Source: Planctomycetaceae bacterium (GTDB lineage: Bacteria; Planctomycetota; Planctomycetia; Planctomycetales; Planctomycetaceae). From it: a stretch of DNA of 60,222 bases. Location: the NCBI GenBank assembly GCA_002726205.1, contig PBSL01000045.1, positions 1 to 60,222 on the forward strand. Reading direction: 5' to 3'. A model generated the notes under the pieces. The model had not been told where the DNA came from, searched no databases, and worked only from the letters and a program-made list of their open reading frames with translations. Position numbers and translations under genes: made by a program. The first letter of the stretch is position 1, and each line of letters begins with the position of its first letter. Positions 43,375-52,796 of this stretch are shown piece by piece.

Positions 43375-45990
43375 ATGTCATTGACCCGATGCGGCTTGCC
43401 GGTTCTTGCGGCGACGGTGCTGATGCTGCTTTGTGGCTGTCCGGATGATGACCCGACAAATCCCGGTTCCGGATCGACAACCGACCCCGATGTGGCCACG
43501 ACCCGGGCCGAGCCGCCGCTGCTGCCGCTGGATTTTGAGTTGCCGGAATTCCGGCTGATTGACCAGGCCGGCAGGGAATTCGGCAGTCGTGAGCTCATCG
43601 GCCAACCCTTCGTTGCCAATTTCATTTTCACTCGCTGTCCGTTGACCTGTCCGCAACAGACGCGGCGAATGGTCGCGTTCCAGAAGCTCCTCAAGAAACG
43701 GATCGCGACGCAGCACGGTTCCGAGGAACGCGGTGGGCCAAAGCACTTTCTCTGGGACAAGGTCCGGATCGTCAGCATCTCGGTCGATCCGAAGAACGAC
43801 ACTCCCGAGGCGCTGACAAGGTACGCCGACAACTACGGGGCCGACCTGGCGGGCTGGAGTTTTCTGACCGGCAAGAAGGCCGAGATTTTCTCACTGATCA
43901 CCGACGGTTTCCGCTTGCCGGTGGAGGTTGTGGCCGAGGATCAACCGATTCTCCACAGCGCCCGCGTGGCGCTGGTCGATCACCGGGGTCAACTGCGGGG
44001 CGTTTTCAGCGGGTTGAAGGACACCGGGTCCAGGCGGTTGCTTGCCGGAATCGAGCAGGTACTCAACGAACGTGTCTCGATTCCCCCGCAGATCATCTCG
44101 CCGGATTGGCTCGAGTCCCGCGGAGACGATCAACGCAAGGCCGCGAAGGACTGGAAGGTCTTCCACGGGTTCTCGTTCACCGATCGGCAGCCCGAAAGCG
44201 GCATCGCGTTTCGACACCGCGTCGTCGATGACGCCGGGCGAACCTACAAGGCTGTCCATTACGACCACGGCAACGGGTTGGCCGTGGCCGATGTCGACGG
44301 CGACGGACGACCCGACCTGTTCTTCTCCAACCAGGTTGGCAGCAATCGTCTCTACCGCAACCTGGGCGCGGGAAAATTCGAGGACATCACCGAGGCCGCG
44401 GGAGTGGGGCTGAAGTGGTCGATTGGTGTGACCGCATCGTTTGCCGATATCGACAACGACGGTGACGCGGACCTGTATGTCACCAATATCCGCACCGGCA
44501 ACAGGCTGTTCGAGAATGACGGGCAGGGACATTTCATCGACATCTCGGCCGGCTCGGGACTGGGACACAAGGGACATTCTTCCTCGGCAATCTTCTTCGA
44601 CTACAACCGCGACGGACGGCTCGACCTGTTCCTGACCAACGTCGGCCAGTACACCCGTGACCGGCTGCGCCCGGTCGAAAACGACGCGACCGATGCCGGT
44701 CGGGAAACCGCCGCGGGCCCGGGCCGGCAGGGCAACGGCGAGCCGCGATTCGAGTTCCATGACGGAATGGAAGATGCGTTCGCCGGGCACCTTCACATCA
44801 GCCGGACCGAGCGGAGCCTGTTGTTCCGCAACGAGGGAGGCAACCGGTTTGTCGATGTCACCGAGTCGACGGGGTTGATCGACGAGAGCTGGACCGGGGC
44901 GGCCAGCCCGATCGATGCCAATGACGACGGGTGGATCGACCTCTATGTGTTGAACATGCAGGGCAACGATGAGTATTACGAGAACGTCAAGGGCCAGTCG
45001 TTCCGCAAGCGAAGCCGCGATCTGTTTCCCAGGACCTCGTGGGGCGCGATGGGAATCAAGGTCTTTGATTTCGACAACGACGGGAAACTCGACATCTACA
45101 TCACCGATATGCACTCGGACATGGGCGGCGATCACGTCGAGTTTTTGCGAGACGACGTGGTCGTGGCCGAGGAACAGAAAAAATCACCCAAACCGTTTGC
45201 CGACAGCATTCTCAAGACCGAGGGCAGCAGCCTGTTCGGCAACAGTTTCTTTCGACGAACCGGCCCGGATCGGTTCGTCGAGGTCTCCGACACGATCGGT
45301 GCCGAGACCTACTGGCCCTGGGGGTTGTCCGTCGGTGACCTGAATGCCGACGGCTTCCAGGACGTGTTCATCACCTCGAGCATGAACTTTCCCTGGCGGT
45401 ATCACCCCAACCACGTGCTGCTCAACGACGCCGGCAAGACGTTCCGGCTCAGCGAGTTCGTGCTGGGAGTGGAACCTCGCCGGGACGGGCGAACCGCGGT
45501 GCCCTGGCACCAGCTCGACGCCTCGGGCCGTGACAGCGACCACGAGTTCTGCGAGGGGCGCGAGGGTGTGTACACGATGTACGGCAGCCTGGGCAGCCGT
45601 TCGAGCGTGATCCTGGACCTCGACGGTGACGGCGACCTGGACATCGTGACCGCTGACTTCAATACCGAACCGATGGTGCTTGTCAGCGATCTTGCCGAGC
45701 GGACCACCGTACGGTTCATCAAGGTCCGCCTGATCGGTTCCGACTCCAACCGTGACGGACTCGGGGCCCGCGTGACCGTACACGCCGGGGGCCGGCGGTA
45801 CGTGCAGGCCCACGACGGTCAGAGCGGGTATCTTTCCCAGAGCCGATTGCCGCTTTATTTCGGTCTGGGAAAATCCGGGTCGGTCGAGAAGATCGAGGTG
45901 GCCTGGCCAGCGGGTACGTCACAGGTGGTGCCCGGTCCGATTGCCTCCGGTAAACTGGTGGAGATCGAGGAGCCCGAGGGCCGGGAATGA
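43375..45990 (+). CDS. SCO1/SenC-CRTAC1 fusion lipoprotein
   Basis: 871 residues from ATG 43375. Lipobox LCGC gives C22. Residues ~50-235 are an SCO1/SenC thioredoxin-fold domain with the copper motif C88PLTC92P and the distal ligand H194 (PILHSARVALVDHRG), which in SCO proteins load copper on CuA. FG-GAP repeats follow (~273-760, DVDGDGRPDLFF, DIDNDGDADLYV, DFDNDGKLDIYI), and a C-terminal UnbV/ASPIC domain (~778-865). It begins 108 bp after the beta-helix gene. The SCO part next to a COX2-like protein suggests copper handling. The TPR-CRTAC1 gene starts 22 bp later. Confidence 0.85.
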   Translation: MSLTRCGLPVLAATVLMLLCGCPDDDPTNPGSGSTTDPDVATTRAEPPLLPLDFELPEFRLIDQAGREFGSRELIGQPFVANFIFTRCPLTCPQQTRRMVAFQKLLKKRIATQHGSEERGGPKHFLWDKVRIVSISVDPKNDTPEALTRYADNYGADLAGWSFLTGKKAEIFSLITDGFRLPVEVVAEDQPILHSARVALVDHRGQLRGVFSGLKDTGSRRLLAGIEQVLNERVSIPPQIISPDWLESRGDDQRKAAKDWKVFHGFSFTDRQPESGIAFRHRVVDDAGRTYKAVHYDHGNGLAVADVDGDGRPDLFFSNQVGSNRLYRNLGAGKFEDITEAAGVGLKWSIGVTASFADIDNDGDADLYVTNIRTGNRLFENDGQGHFIDISAGSGLGHKGHSSSAIFFDYNRDGRLDLFLTNVGQYTRDRLRPVENDATDAGRETAAGPGRQGNGEPRFEFHDGMEDAFAGHLHISRTERSLLFRNEGGNRFVDVTESTGLIDESWTGAASPIDANDDGWIDLYVLNMQGNDEYYENVKGQSFRKRSRDLFPRTSWGAMGIKVFDFDNDGKLDIYITDMHSDMGGDHVEFLRDDVVVAEEQKKSPKPFADSILKTEGSSLFGNSFFRRTGPDRFVEVSDTIGAETYWPWGLSVGDLNADGFQDVFITSSMNFPWRYHPNHVLLNDAGKTFRLSEFVLGVEPRRDGRTAVPWHQLDASGRDSDHEFCEGREGVYTMYGSLGSRSSVILDLDGDGDLDIVTADFNTEPMVLVSDLAERTTVRFIKVRLIGSDSNRDGLGARVTVHAGGRRYVQAHDGQSGYLSQSRLPLYFGLGKSGSVEKIEVAWPAGTSQVVPGPIASGKLVEIEEPEGRE

Positions 45991-46012
45991 GTCGTGGTGA
46001 GGATAGCCGGTA

Positions 46013-49000
46013 ATGGAACCAGCGGCCGAGCATCCGAACCTGTCCTCCCCGGGCCGGCGGCCTGGTGTCGGGTTCCGTGCCCGGGATCACTGGATTGGGT
46101 TTCTGGTCCTGATCGGCGTTGGGCTGGGTGGCTGGTGGTGGTCGCAACCCGGTGTCGAGGAGTTGCTCGAGTCGGCCTCGGCGGCGATGACGCGGGGGGA
46201 ATTCGAGGTCGCCCAACGACTGGCCAGTCGGGCCGGCCGGCGGGCCCCTCGACAGACCCGCGGCTGGTTGTTGGCCGGCCGGGCAGCCGAGCGGCAGAGA
46301 GACTACGAGGGGGCCCTGCGGTTCTACGATCGCATTCCCGTTGACCAACCGCTCCCGGCCGGTGCTGCCGATGGTCATGCGGCTGCCGCGGCACTGCTGT
46401 TGCAATTCCTGCACAGGGCTGATGCGGCCGAGAGCCGTTACCGCCAGGCACTGGCTGTCGATCCGGAACACGCGGTGGCCGGTCGCGGGCTGGCGGTGTT
46501 GCTGGGGATCAGTGGTCGCCGGCGCGAGGCCGTTCCCTGGATCCTGAAGCGGGTTGAGGCGGGTGATGTCACCGTCGACGAATTGAACATGCTCGACGCC
46601 GGCGGTGGGGCACGCTACGAGACCGACCTGATGCAGCTGTGCCACCAGCAGCACCCCGACGATCCGGTGCCGTTGCTGGGGTTGGCGGTCGAGGCGTTGC
46701 GGACGCACCGATTTGACGAGGCGATCACGTTGTCACGGAAGGCCCTGGAGGTCCGCGATGATCTGCCGGTTGCCGAAGCGGTGCTGGGACGGGCGCTGCT
46801 GGAGGCCGATCGGATCGCGGAACTGCCCGCCTGGCACCGCGGGTTGTCGGACGCCGCGGACGCGGATCCGGAGGTGTGGGCGATTCGCGGTGAATTCCAC
46901 GGGCGGCCCGGCTCGGGGCGGGCCGCCGCACGGTGTTACTGGGAGGCACTGAGAATCGATCCCGATCACCGGGCGGCCAACTACCGCTTGGCCGAGCTGC
47001 TGCAGCACCTGGGACGGACGGAGATGGCCGAAGCGTTTCGGTTGCGGACCCGCCAACTTCAGGAGTTGAAGTCGCTCAACGATCAACTGGCCGGTGGGGG
47101 TGAACACGGGCCGGTCGTACTGGTCCATCGCAAGGTCCTGCTGTTGCGTCGGATGGGGAGAGCGTGGGAGGCCTGGGGATGGGTTCGCGCCACAGCGCGA
47201 CGGCAGAATCCGCCCGCATGGGTGGATGACCTGCAGCGGGAACTGGCCGAGGTGGTGAACCGCCAACAGTCAGCATTGTTGACCCTGCCCGCAGAGAATC
47301 CGGCAGGCAGAATCGACCTGGCGGGGTTGCCGCGCGGCACGTGGCCCGACGTTTCGGTGGCGGTCGATCCGCCGCCGATCGCCGCAAAGGAAGTCCTGGC
47401 GAGTTTCCGCGACGACGCGGCCACGGCAGGAGTCACGATGCAGTACGTCAACGGAGGCGACCCGGCCCGGCCCGGGCAGCAGATGTTCGAGTTCACCGGT
47501 GGCGGCGTTGCGGTGCTCGACTTCGACCGCGACGGCTGGCCGGACCTATATTTCACCCAGGGAACCGACTGGCCGGTGGATCGCGGATCGACCGAACACG
47601 TCGACCGGCTGTACCGCAACCGCGGGGATGGGCGGTTCGAGGACGTCACCAGGCTGGCGGGGTTGTCGGCAACCGGGTTCGGCCAGGGTGTGGCCGTCGG
47701 GGACCTCGACGGTGATGGCTGGCCCGATCTGCACGTGGGCAACATCGGTGCCAACCAGGTGTTCCGCAACAACGGGGACGGTACGTTTTCCGACGTGACC
47801 GACGTGGTCGGCGTGGCCGGCGACCGCTGGACAACCAGCAGCACGATTGCCGACATCAATGCCGACGGCGTGGCCGATCTCTACGTGGTCAACTACCTCT
47901 CCGGCAGCGATGTCTTCACACGCCTGTGCCGTCATCCCGACGGACGGGCCCGCATGTGCCAGCCGTTCCAGTTTTCTGCCGCGGCCGACCGGATTTACCA
48001 GGGACGGGGCGACGGCACCTTCGACGACGTGACACGCGGGGCGGGTGTCGTGGCCGCCGGGGGCAAGGGGCTGGGGCTGGTGGTGGCCGATCTTGGTGGA
48101 GAGTCGGGCCGCCTGGGCGTCTTCGTGGCCAACGACACCCGGGCGAATTTCCTGTATCGACACGCTGTGGATTCATCGGCCGGCTCGATGCTGCTCGACG
48201 AGAACGGGTTGGCGGCCGGGGCGGGGCTCAACGGCAACGGTCGCGCCGAGGGGTCGATGGGCGTGGCCGCCGGTGATGCCGACGGCGACGGCCGGCTTGA
48301 CCTGTTCGTCACCAATTTTCTCGACGAGAGCAACACGTTCTACGCTGGCCTCGGGCAGGGGCGTTTCAACGACATGACCCGGCAGGCGGGGTTGGCCGTC
48401 AGCAGTCGCAGCACGTTGGGGTTTGGGACCCAGTTTCTCGACGCCGATCTCGATGGGGACCTTGACCTGATCGTCACCAACGGTCATGTCGACGATTACA
48501 CCAGGGAGGGGCGACCCTACCGGATGGCGGCACAGTACTATCGCAATCGTGGCGACGGCCGATTTGATCTCGGTGCCGCCGAGGATCTCGGCCCGCACTT
48601 CTCGGAACGATACCTCGGTCGAGGACTCGCCCGGGTCGACTGGAATCGCGACGGTCGCCCCGACGCGGTGATTACCGCCGTCGATGTGCCGGCCGTCCTG
48701 TTGACCAACACCACCAGGCGTTGCGGGCACTGGCTGGTTTTGCGACTGGTGGGAACGACGACTCACCGGGACGCGATCGGGACACGGGTAATTGTAAGGG
48801 CCGGCGGGAAGACGTGGTTTCACCAATTGACCGCCGGTGACGGCTACCACGCCAGCAACGACCGGCGGTTGCTGCTGGGACTGGGGGAACACGAGCGGAT
48901 TGAAGGGCTGGAGGTCAAGTGGCCCCGGGGTCGGCCGCAGAAGTTCTCGAACGTGCAACTCGATCGCGAACTGGTCGTGATCGAAGGGCGGGGGCTGTTT

Positions 49001-49024
49001 GACCTGCCGTTTGACCGTCCCTGA
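46013..49024 (+). CDS. TPR-CRTAC1 FG-GAP/UnbV membrane protein
   Basis: 1003 residues. One membrane helix lies at ~27-43 (IGFLVLIGVGLGGWWW). TPR-like helical pairs span ~50-350 (ALRFYDRIP, AESRYRQALAVDPEHAVA, DEAITLSRKALEV). A CRTAC1 region begins at ~467 (AGVTMQYVNGG) with FG-GAP repeats (DFDRDGWPDLYF, DLDGDGWPDLHV, DADGDGRLDLFV, DADLDGDLDLIV). UnbV/ASPIC lies at ~902-995. ATG 46013 has GAGGAT 8-10 nt upstream and starts 22 bp after the SCO1-CRTAC1 gene, so they are likely co-transcribed. Third CRTAC1 protein of the window; function unknown. Confidence 0.85.
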   Translation: MEPAAEHPNLSSPGRRPGVGFRARDHWIGFLVLIGVGLGGWWWSQPGVEELLESASAAMTRGEFEVAQRLASRAGRRAPRQTRGWLLAGRAAERQRDYEGALRFYDRIPVDQPLPAGAADGHAAAAALLLQFLHRADAAESRYRQALAVDPEHAVAGRGLAVLLGISGRRREAVPWILKRVEAGDVTVDELNMLDAGGGARYETDLMQLCHQQHPDDPVPLLGLAVEALRTHRFDEAITLSRKALEVRDDLPVAEAVLGRALLEADRIAELPAWHRGLSDAADADPEVWAIRGEFHGRPGSGRAAARCYWEALRIDPDHRAANYRLAELLQHLGRTEMAEAFRLRTRQLQELKSLNDQLAGGGEHGPVVLVHRKVLLLRRMGRAWEAWGWVRATARRQNPPAWVDDLQRELAEVVNRQQSALLTLPAENPAGRIDLAGLPRGTWPDVSVAVDPPPIAAKEVLASFRDDAATAGVTMQYVNGGDPARPGQQMFEFTGGGVAVLDFDRDGWPDLYFTQGTDWPVDRGSTEHVDRLYRNRGDGRFEDVTRLAGLSATGFGQGVAVGDLDGDGWPDLHVGNIGANQVFRNNGDGTFSDVTDVVGVAGDRWTTSSTIADINADGVADLYVVNYLSGSDVFTRLCRHPDGRARMCQPFQFSAAADRIYQGRGDGTFDDVTRGAGVVAAGGKGLGLVVADLGGESGRLGVFVANDTRANFLYRHAVDSSAGSMLLDENGLAAGAGLNGNGRAEGSMGVAAGDADGDGRLDLFVTNFLDESNTFYAGLGQGRFNDMTRQAGLAVSSRSTLGFGTQFLDADLDGDLDLIVTNGHVDDYTREGRPYRMAAQYYRNRGDGRFDLGAAEDLGPHFSERYLGRGLARVDWNRDGRPDAVITAVDVPAVLLTNTTRRCGHWLVLRLVGTTTHRDAIGTRVIVRAGGKTWFHQLTAGDGYHASNDRRLLLGLGEHERIEGLEVKWPRGRPQKFSNVQLDRELVVIEGRGLFDLPFDRP

Positions 49025-49040
49025 TTCTCTACTGCATAAT
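49011..49040 (+). promoter_or_regulatory. Sigma-70-type promoter
   Basis: TTGACC (49011-49016), 18-bp spacer and CATAAT (49035-49040), overlapping the end of the TPR-CRTAC1 gene. The leader for the beta-helix gene would be about 60 nt. Confidence 0.6.
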
Positions 49041-49107
49041 GAGCGTGCCGTCGTCGGGTCACCGGCCGGATCGAGTGTCAACCACGAGTTCGTTGTGAGA
49101 ATCAGTC

Positions 49108-50460
49108 ATGGGCCATCACGCGTTGTCACGTCGCCAGTTCGTTTCGAGTGCCACTGCTGTGCTGGCCGGGATGGGTGCCGCTGCCGCGGCACCGCGTCGC
49201 GAGGGCTTGCCGCCGGTGACCCAGCGTCGGGCGAGGTCCGGTGATGACGCGAACGATCCGAAATGGGACGAGCGGCTGACGATCACCGTCGGTCCGAAAA
49301 AGGCGGACCTGGTGGGCAGCAACGAGAAGGTCCTGCAGGCGGCCGTCGACTACATCAGCCGCTTCGGTGGCGGAACGGTGAAGGTGTTGCCGGGCACCTA
49401 CACCCTGAGGAACTCCGTTTACCTCCGCACCGGGATTCGCATTCTCGGCAGCGGAACCGACTCGGTGTTGCTGAAGGGACCCTCGCACGACGTCGCGCTT
49501 TCCGACGACAGCGACTGGTACGACCAGGAGATCACCGTGAAGGATGCCCGCAGGTTGCGTGTCGGCGACGGTGTCGTGCTCAAGACCAGGAACCCCAGCA
49601 ACAACGCCACCGACGTTCTGAAACGAACCCTGGTTGCACGCAAGGGCAACCGCTTCAAGCTCGACCGCGCCCTCCGCAAGAACTTCTGGATCTCGGGCAA
49701 ACCGACGCTCTCGACACTGTTTCCACTGCTGAGCGGCGATCACGTCCACGACATCGCGATCAAGAACATCACGTTGGATGGAAACCGCAAGAACAATGCC
49801 AACCTCAACGGCAACTACGGCGGCTGCATCTTTCTGCAGGATTGCAACCGGATCCACATGACCGGGGTCGAGGCGCGAAACTACAACGGGGACGGGATCA
49901 GCTGGCAGATCTGCCACGATGTTGTCGTCGAGAACTGTCATTCACACGACAACGCCGATCTTGGCCTGCACCCCGGCAGTGGGTCCCAGCGGCCGTTGAT
50001 GCGCAATAACCGGGTCGTCGGCAACGACATCGGCGTGTTCTTCTGTTGGGGGATCAAGTACGGGTTGGCTGAGAACAACCACATCGAGGGCAACCGCAGC
50101 TACGGGATCTCGATCGGCCACTGCGATACCGACAACCTGATTCGACTCAACCAGATCCTGCAGAGCGGCAAGGTGGGTGTTCTGTTCCGCGATGACGCCC
50201 GGGGCAAGGACTTCTGGCCCAACCGCAACACCCTGCAAGGCAACAAGATCATCGACAGCGGCGGTGGTGATGGTGTCGGCGTGGACGTGAAAGGACGGAC
50301 CCGGGACGTGACGCTCGATGACAACGAGATCCGTGAGACCCGCAAGCCGATGGAGCGGATCGGTGTGCGGATCGGAAAGCAGGCCCGCGATGTCAGGCTG
50401 CAGAAGAATCGGATCGACGGTTTTCGCCGCGACGTGGTTGACCTGAAGGCACAGCCCTAG
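49108..50460 (+). CDS. Tat-exported right-handed beta-helix protein
   Basis: 450 residues. The twin-arginine signal is LSRRQFVSSATAVLAG (residues ~6-21). A parallel beta-helix follows, starting at LQAAVDYISRFGGGTVKVLPGTY (a strand-helix that caps such folds) and continuing with NGN-type turns (IAIKNITLDGN, VVVENCHSHDN, YGLAENNHIEGN, NTLQGNKIID). This resembles NosD/pectate-lyase-like domains. No catalytic triad is clear; glycan binding or cleavage is a guess. It has its own promoter and converges with the TolC-like gene. Confidence 0.8.
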   Translation: MGHHALSRRQFVSSATAVLAGMGAAAAAPRREGLPPVTQRRARSGDDANDPKWDERLTITVGPKKADLVGSNEKVLQAAVDYISRFGGGTVKVLPGTYTLRNSVYLRTGIRILGSGTDSVLLKGPSHDVALSDDSDWYDQEITVKDARRLRVGDGVVLKTRNPSNNATDVLKRTLVARKGNRFKLDRALRKNFWISGKPTLSTLFPLLSGDHVHDIAIKNITLDGNRKNNANLNGNYGGCIFLQDCNRIHMTGVEARNYNGDGISWQICHDVVVENCHSHDNADLGLHPGSGSQRPLMRNNRVVGNDIGVFFCWGIKYGLAENNHIEGNRSYGISIGHCDTDNLIRLNQILQSGKVGVLFRDDARGKDFWPNRNTLQGNKIIDSGGGDGVGVDVKGRTRDVTLDDNEIRETRKPMERIGVRIGKQARDVRLQKNRIDGFRRDVVDLKAQP

Positions 50461-50480
50461 AGGCTGCTGGACCGGATCGA

Positions 50481-50504
50481 CTGGTCATGGATCTGGTCAT
50501 GGAT
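50481..50504. repeat. 12-bp tandem duplication at the TolC-like stop
   Basis: CTGGTCATGGAT occurs twice in tandem (50481-50492 and 50493-50504), so the minus-strand gene ends with a CCA-TGA unit that is repeated just past the stop. Confidence 0.7.
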
Positions 50505-52521
50505 CTGGGACCGTGGCCGGGGGTTCCGGTTCCTGCGGGGTCGCGGGAGGTTGGGCCGATCGCTCTCTGGCCGCCTGCGGCAATTCCGACGGCACGGCCT
50601 GTTCGAACGGTTCGACGAATGATTCGGGTTCGGTCCGCATCAACTGGGAACGGACCGCGTGGCTGCGGGCTTCGGCCCGGCGAAGTGCACCACGGTAGGC
50701 GGCCTGGCTGTCCCACGGTCCTTCGGCCAGATGCACGTTGTTGTGGCCGAGCGAGGTTCCCTTGCGGTACTCGAGTTCGGCGATCGACTTGTTGTAACCG
50801 ACCAGGCTCTGAAAATAGGAGATCTCGGCCTGGGCCAGGCTGACCTGGGCCCGCAGCAGGAGATCGAGTGTCGAGCGTCCAACGTCGTACTCGGCCTGGT
50901 ACAACCGCACGCGCTCGGCGGCGGCGATGCGGCGATTGAAACTGGTCTGGGCAGTGAGATAGGCCCGGTCGAGGGCCTGGAAGGCGGCGGCCAGTTCGTG
51001 GCTGATCTCCACCTCCTGGGCCTCCAATGCCGCGCGGGACTTGGCCAACCGCAGTTCCAGGTTGCGGACCTGGGCCTGGGCGGTCCGGTAACCGATCGGG
51101 ACACTGAACTGAATTCCAGCCTCCCAGTTGGAGAAGTTCCCGCTGGTCAGGCTCCCGTAGGCATTGCGATGGGGGCGGTTTGACGATCCGAACAAGTCAT
51201 CACCAAACCCGTTGACGTTGTAGCCGGCCACGACGTCGAGCTGGGGCTTGGTCAGGCTGCTGGCGGCCGAGAGCTGCAGTTGCAGGCTCTTGATCGACCA
51301 TTTCTGACGGCGGAGTTCGACGCGACGCGTCAGGGCATCCACCAGGCTGCTCTTCCAGTCGGGACTGTACTGGGCGGTGACCGGTTCGTCGGCCGGTCGG
51401 ATGATTCGTCCGTCGTTGACCGGAAGCCCGACCAGGCGTCGCAACCGGGCCTCGGTCGCGTAGAGATCGGCCCGGGCCCCCTGTGCCCCGGTCTTGATCT
51501 CGAAGAAGTTGTCCCGCGCCTGGGCTTTTTCGGCGGCGGTCCGCCGGGGGTCGCCATCGACCATTCGCCAGGTCTGTTCGGAACTGTCCAGGGCCACCTT
51601 CTGGCTGTGGTAGACGCGGTAGGCCAGGTGCAGGTCCCAGTAGAGATCCTCGGTGTCCTTGACGAGATTGCGGACGGCGGACTCGAAATCATTCAACGTG
51701 ATGTCGCTGTTGATCCGGGCGATGATCACGCCCTGGTTGACCCCGACGATTGAGGTCGCGCCTCCGAAGCGGCCCAGACGTGGTCCTGCGACTCGCGTGT
51801 ATTCGGTGCCGGCTCCGGCCAGAAGGGGATGCCGGAATTGCAGGCCCAGGGTCGGTGCCGCCGCCGTTCCAAAGAAGCTCGACGGAAACATGTTCGTTGG
51901 CAGGTTGCTCTGTGAGTAGTCCCAGTTGTGGCTGACGGTGAACTGTGAGCCCTGGCCGGTGATCTTGGAGATCGACGACCGGAATCGACCGCCGTCCTCG
52001 TCGAGAACATCGCCGGCCCCGAGGCCGAGGTTGGGAGTCCGCTGCACCGTCTGGCTGCCGGTCCAGGTCATCGAACTGGAGAAGAGTGCATCAAAATCGG
52101 CCGAGGCGGCGTCGATGCCACGTTGTCCGAACTGGACGTTGCTTTCCTGGATGGCCGGGTTAAAGACCGATGCCGTGAACTCGGGGTTTGCCAACAAGCG
52201 GTTGCTCGGCGAAAGAAACGTCCCGCTGTCGCGAATGATCTCGCTGTTCTTCAACGCGATGTTGAGGAGATCCTGGAGCTTGAGATCCCAGATCTCGTCC
52301 TGTTCACGGCTGCTCAATCGCCGGGGTTCGCGGGCCAGTTCGGGCCGTGCGGGCCGCGGTTGTTCCTCGTCGAGGTCGACGATTCGTGTGGCGACATCAC
52401 GGTAGTGGGTCAGATCGGCCTCGTCGAGGTAGACCAGTTCCCTGGGGCCTGACAGACATCCGCTCAGTACCACCAACAGTGGTACGACCAAGAGTCCGGT
52501 GAGTGGCAGAAAACGTGTCAT
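50497..52521 (-). CDS. TolC-family outer membrane efflux lipoprotein
   Basis: 674 residues. Lipobox LSGC (C22) follows the signal MTRFLPLTGLLVVPLLVV. The body has two TolC-type helical halves, e.g. DLYWDLHLAYRVYHSQKVAL and LAAAFQALDRAYLTAQTSF, with LRRLVGLP and GRSTLDLLLRAQVSLAQAEISYFQSLV, typical of OEP repeats. The C-terminal ~90 residues are Pro/Gln/Glu-rich. It is longer than classical TolC (~470 after maturation) because of an extra N-terminal region. It is divergent from the GAF-HlyD gene, its likely partner in a tripartite efflux or secretion system. An ABC or RND pump is not in the window. Confidence 0.85.
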   Translation of the reverse strand: MTRFLPLTGLLVVPLLVVLSGCLSGPRELVYLDEADLTHYRDVATRIVDLDEEQPRPARPELAREPRRLSSREQDEIWDLKLQDLLNIALKNSEIIRDSGTFLSPSNRLLANPEFTASVFNPAIQESNVQFGQRGIDAASADFDALFSSSMTWTGSQTVQRTPNLGLGAGDVLDEDGGRFRSSISKITGQGSQFTVSHNWDYSQSNLPTNMFPSSFFGTAAAPTLGLQFRHPLLAGAGTEYTRVAGPRLGRFGGATSIVGVNQGVIIARINSDITLNDFESAVRNLVKDTEDLYWDLHLAYRVYHSQKVALDSSEQTWRMVDGDPRRTAAEKAQARDNFFEIKTGAQGARADLYATEARLRRLVGLPVNDGRIIRPADEPVTAQYSPDWKSSLVDALTRRVELRRQKWSIKSLQLQLSAASSLTKPQLDVVAGYNVNGFGDDLFGSSNRPHRNAYGSLTSGNFSNWEAGIQFSVPIGYRTAQAQVRNLELRLAKSRAALEAQEVEISHELAAAFQALDRAYLTAQTSFNRRIAAAERVRLYQAEYDVGRSTLDLLLRAQVSLAQAEISYFQSLVGYNKSIAELEYRKGTSLGHNNVHLAEGPWDSQAAYRGALRRAEARSHAVRSQLMRTEPESFVEPFEQAVPSELPQAARERSAQPPATPQEPEPPATVPDP

Positions 52522-52648
52522 GGGGTGCCGGCGCAACGGGGACAGGTACCCGGCGGCAACGGCCCGTCCAAATGGACCGTCTCCACGGGAATCGACAGAA
52601 TCGTTACAGTCCTTATCGGCGTCACAACCGGAAAATCTTGACAGGTTT

Positions 52649-52669
52649 CTCTCGTCTGACAGGCGAGAG
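52649..52669. promoter_or_regulatory. 21-bp near-perfect palindrome between TolC-like and GAF-HlyD genes
   Basis: CTCTCG-T-CTG-A-CAG-G-CGAGAG: ten-base arms with one mismatch around a central A. It is in the 275-bp divergent gap, so it may be an operator. TAGAAT at 52719-52724 is a candidate -10 for the plus-strand gene with a weak -35. Confidence 0.45.
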
Positions 52670-52796
52670 TGTCGAGCCGGGGTGAACTCCGATCTTTCCC
52701 CAAGTCGTGCAATGACACTAGAATACGCGCCGTGGTGGACTTGGATGCAGGAACCACGCTGCGAGCGGCCCTTCGACCCCATCATCTTGTGTGCCG

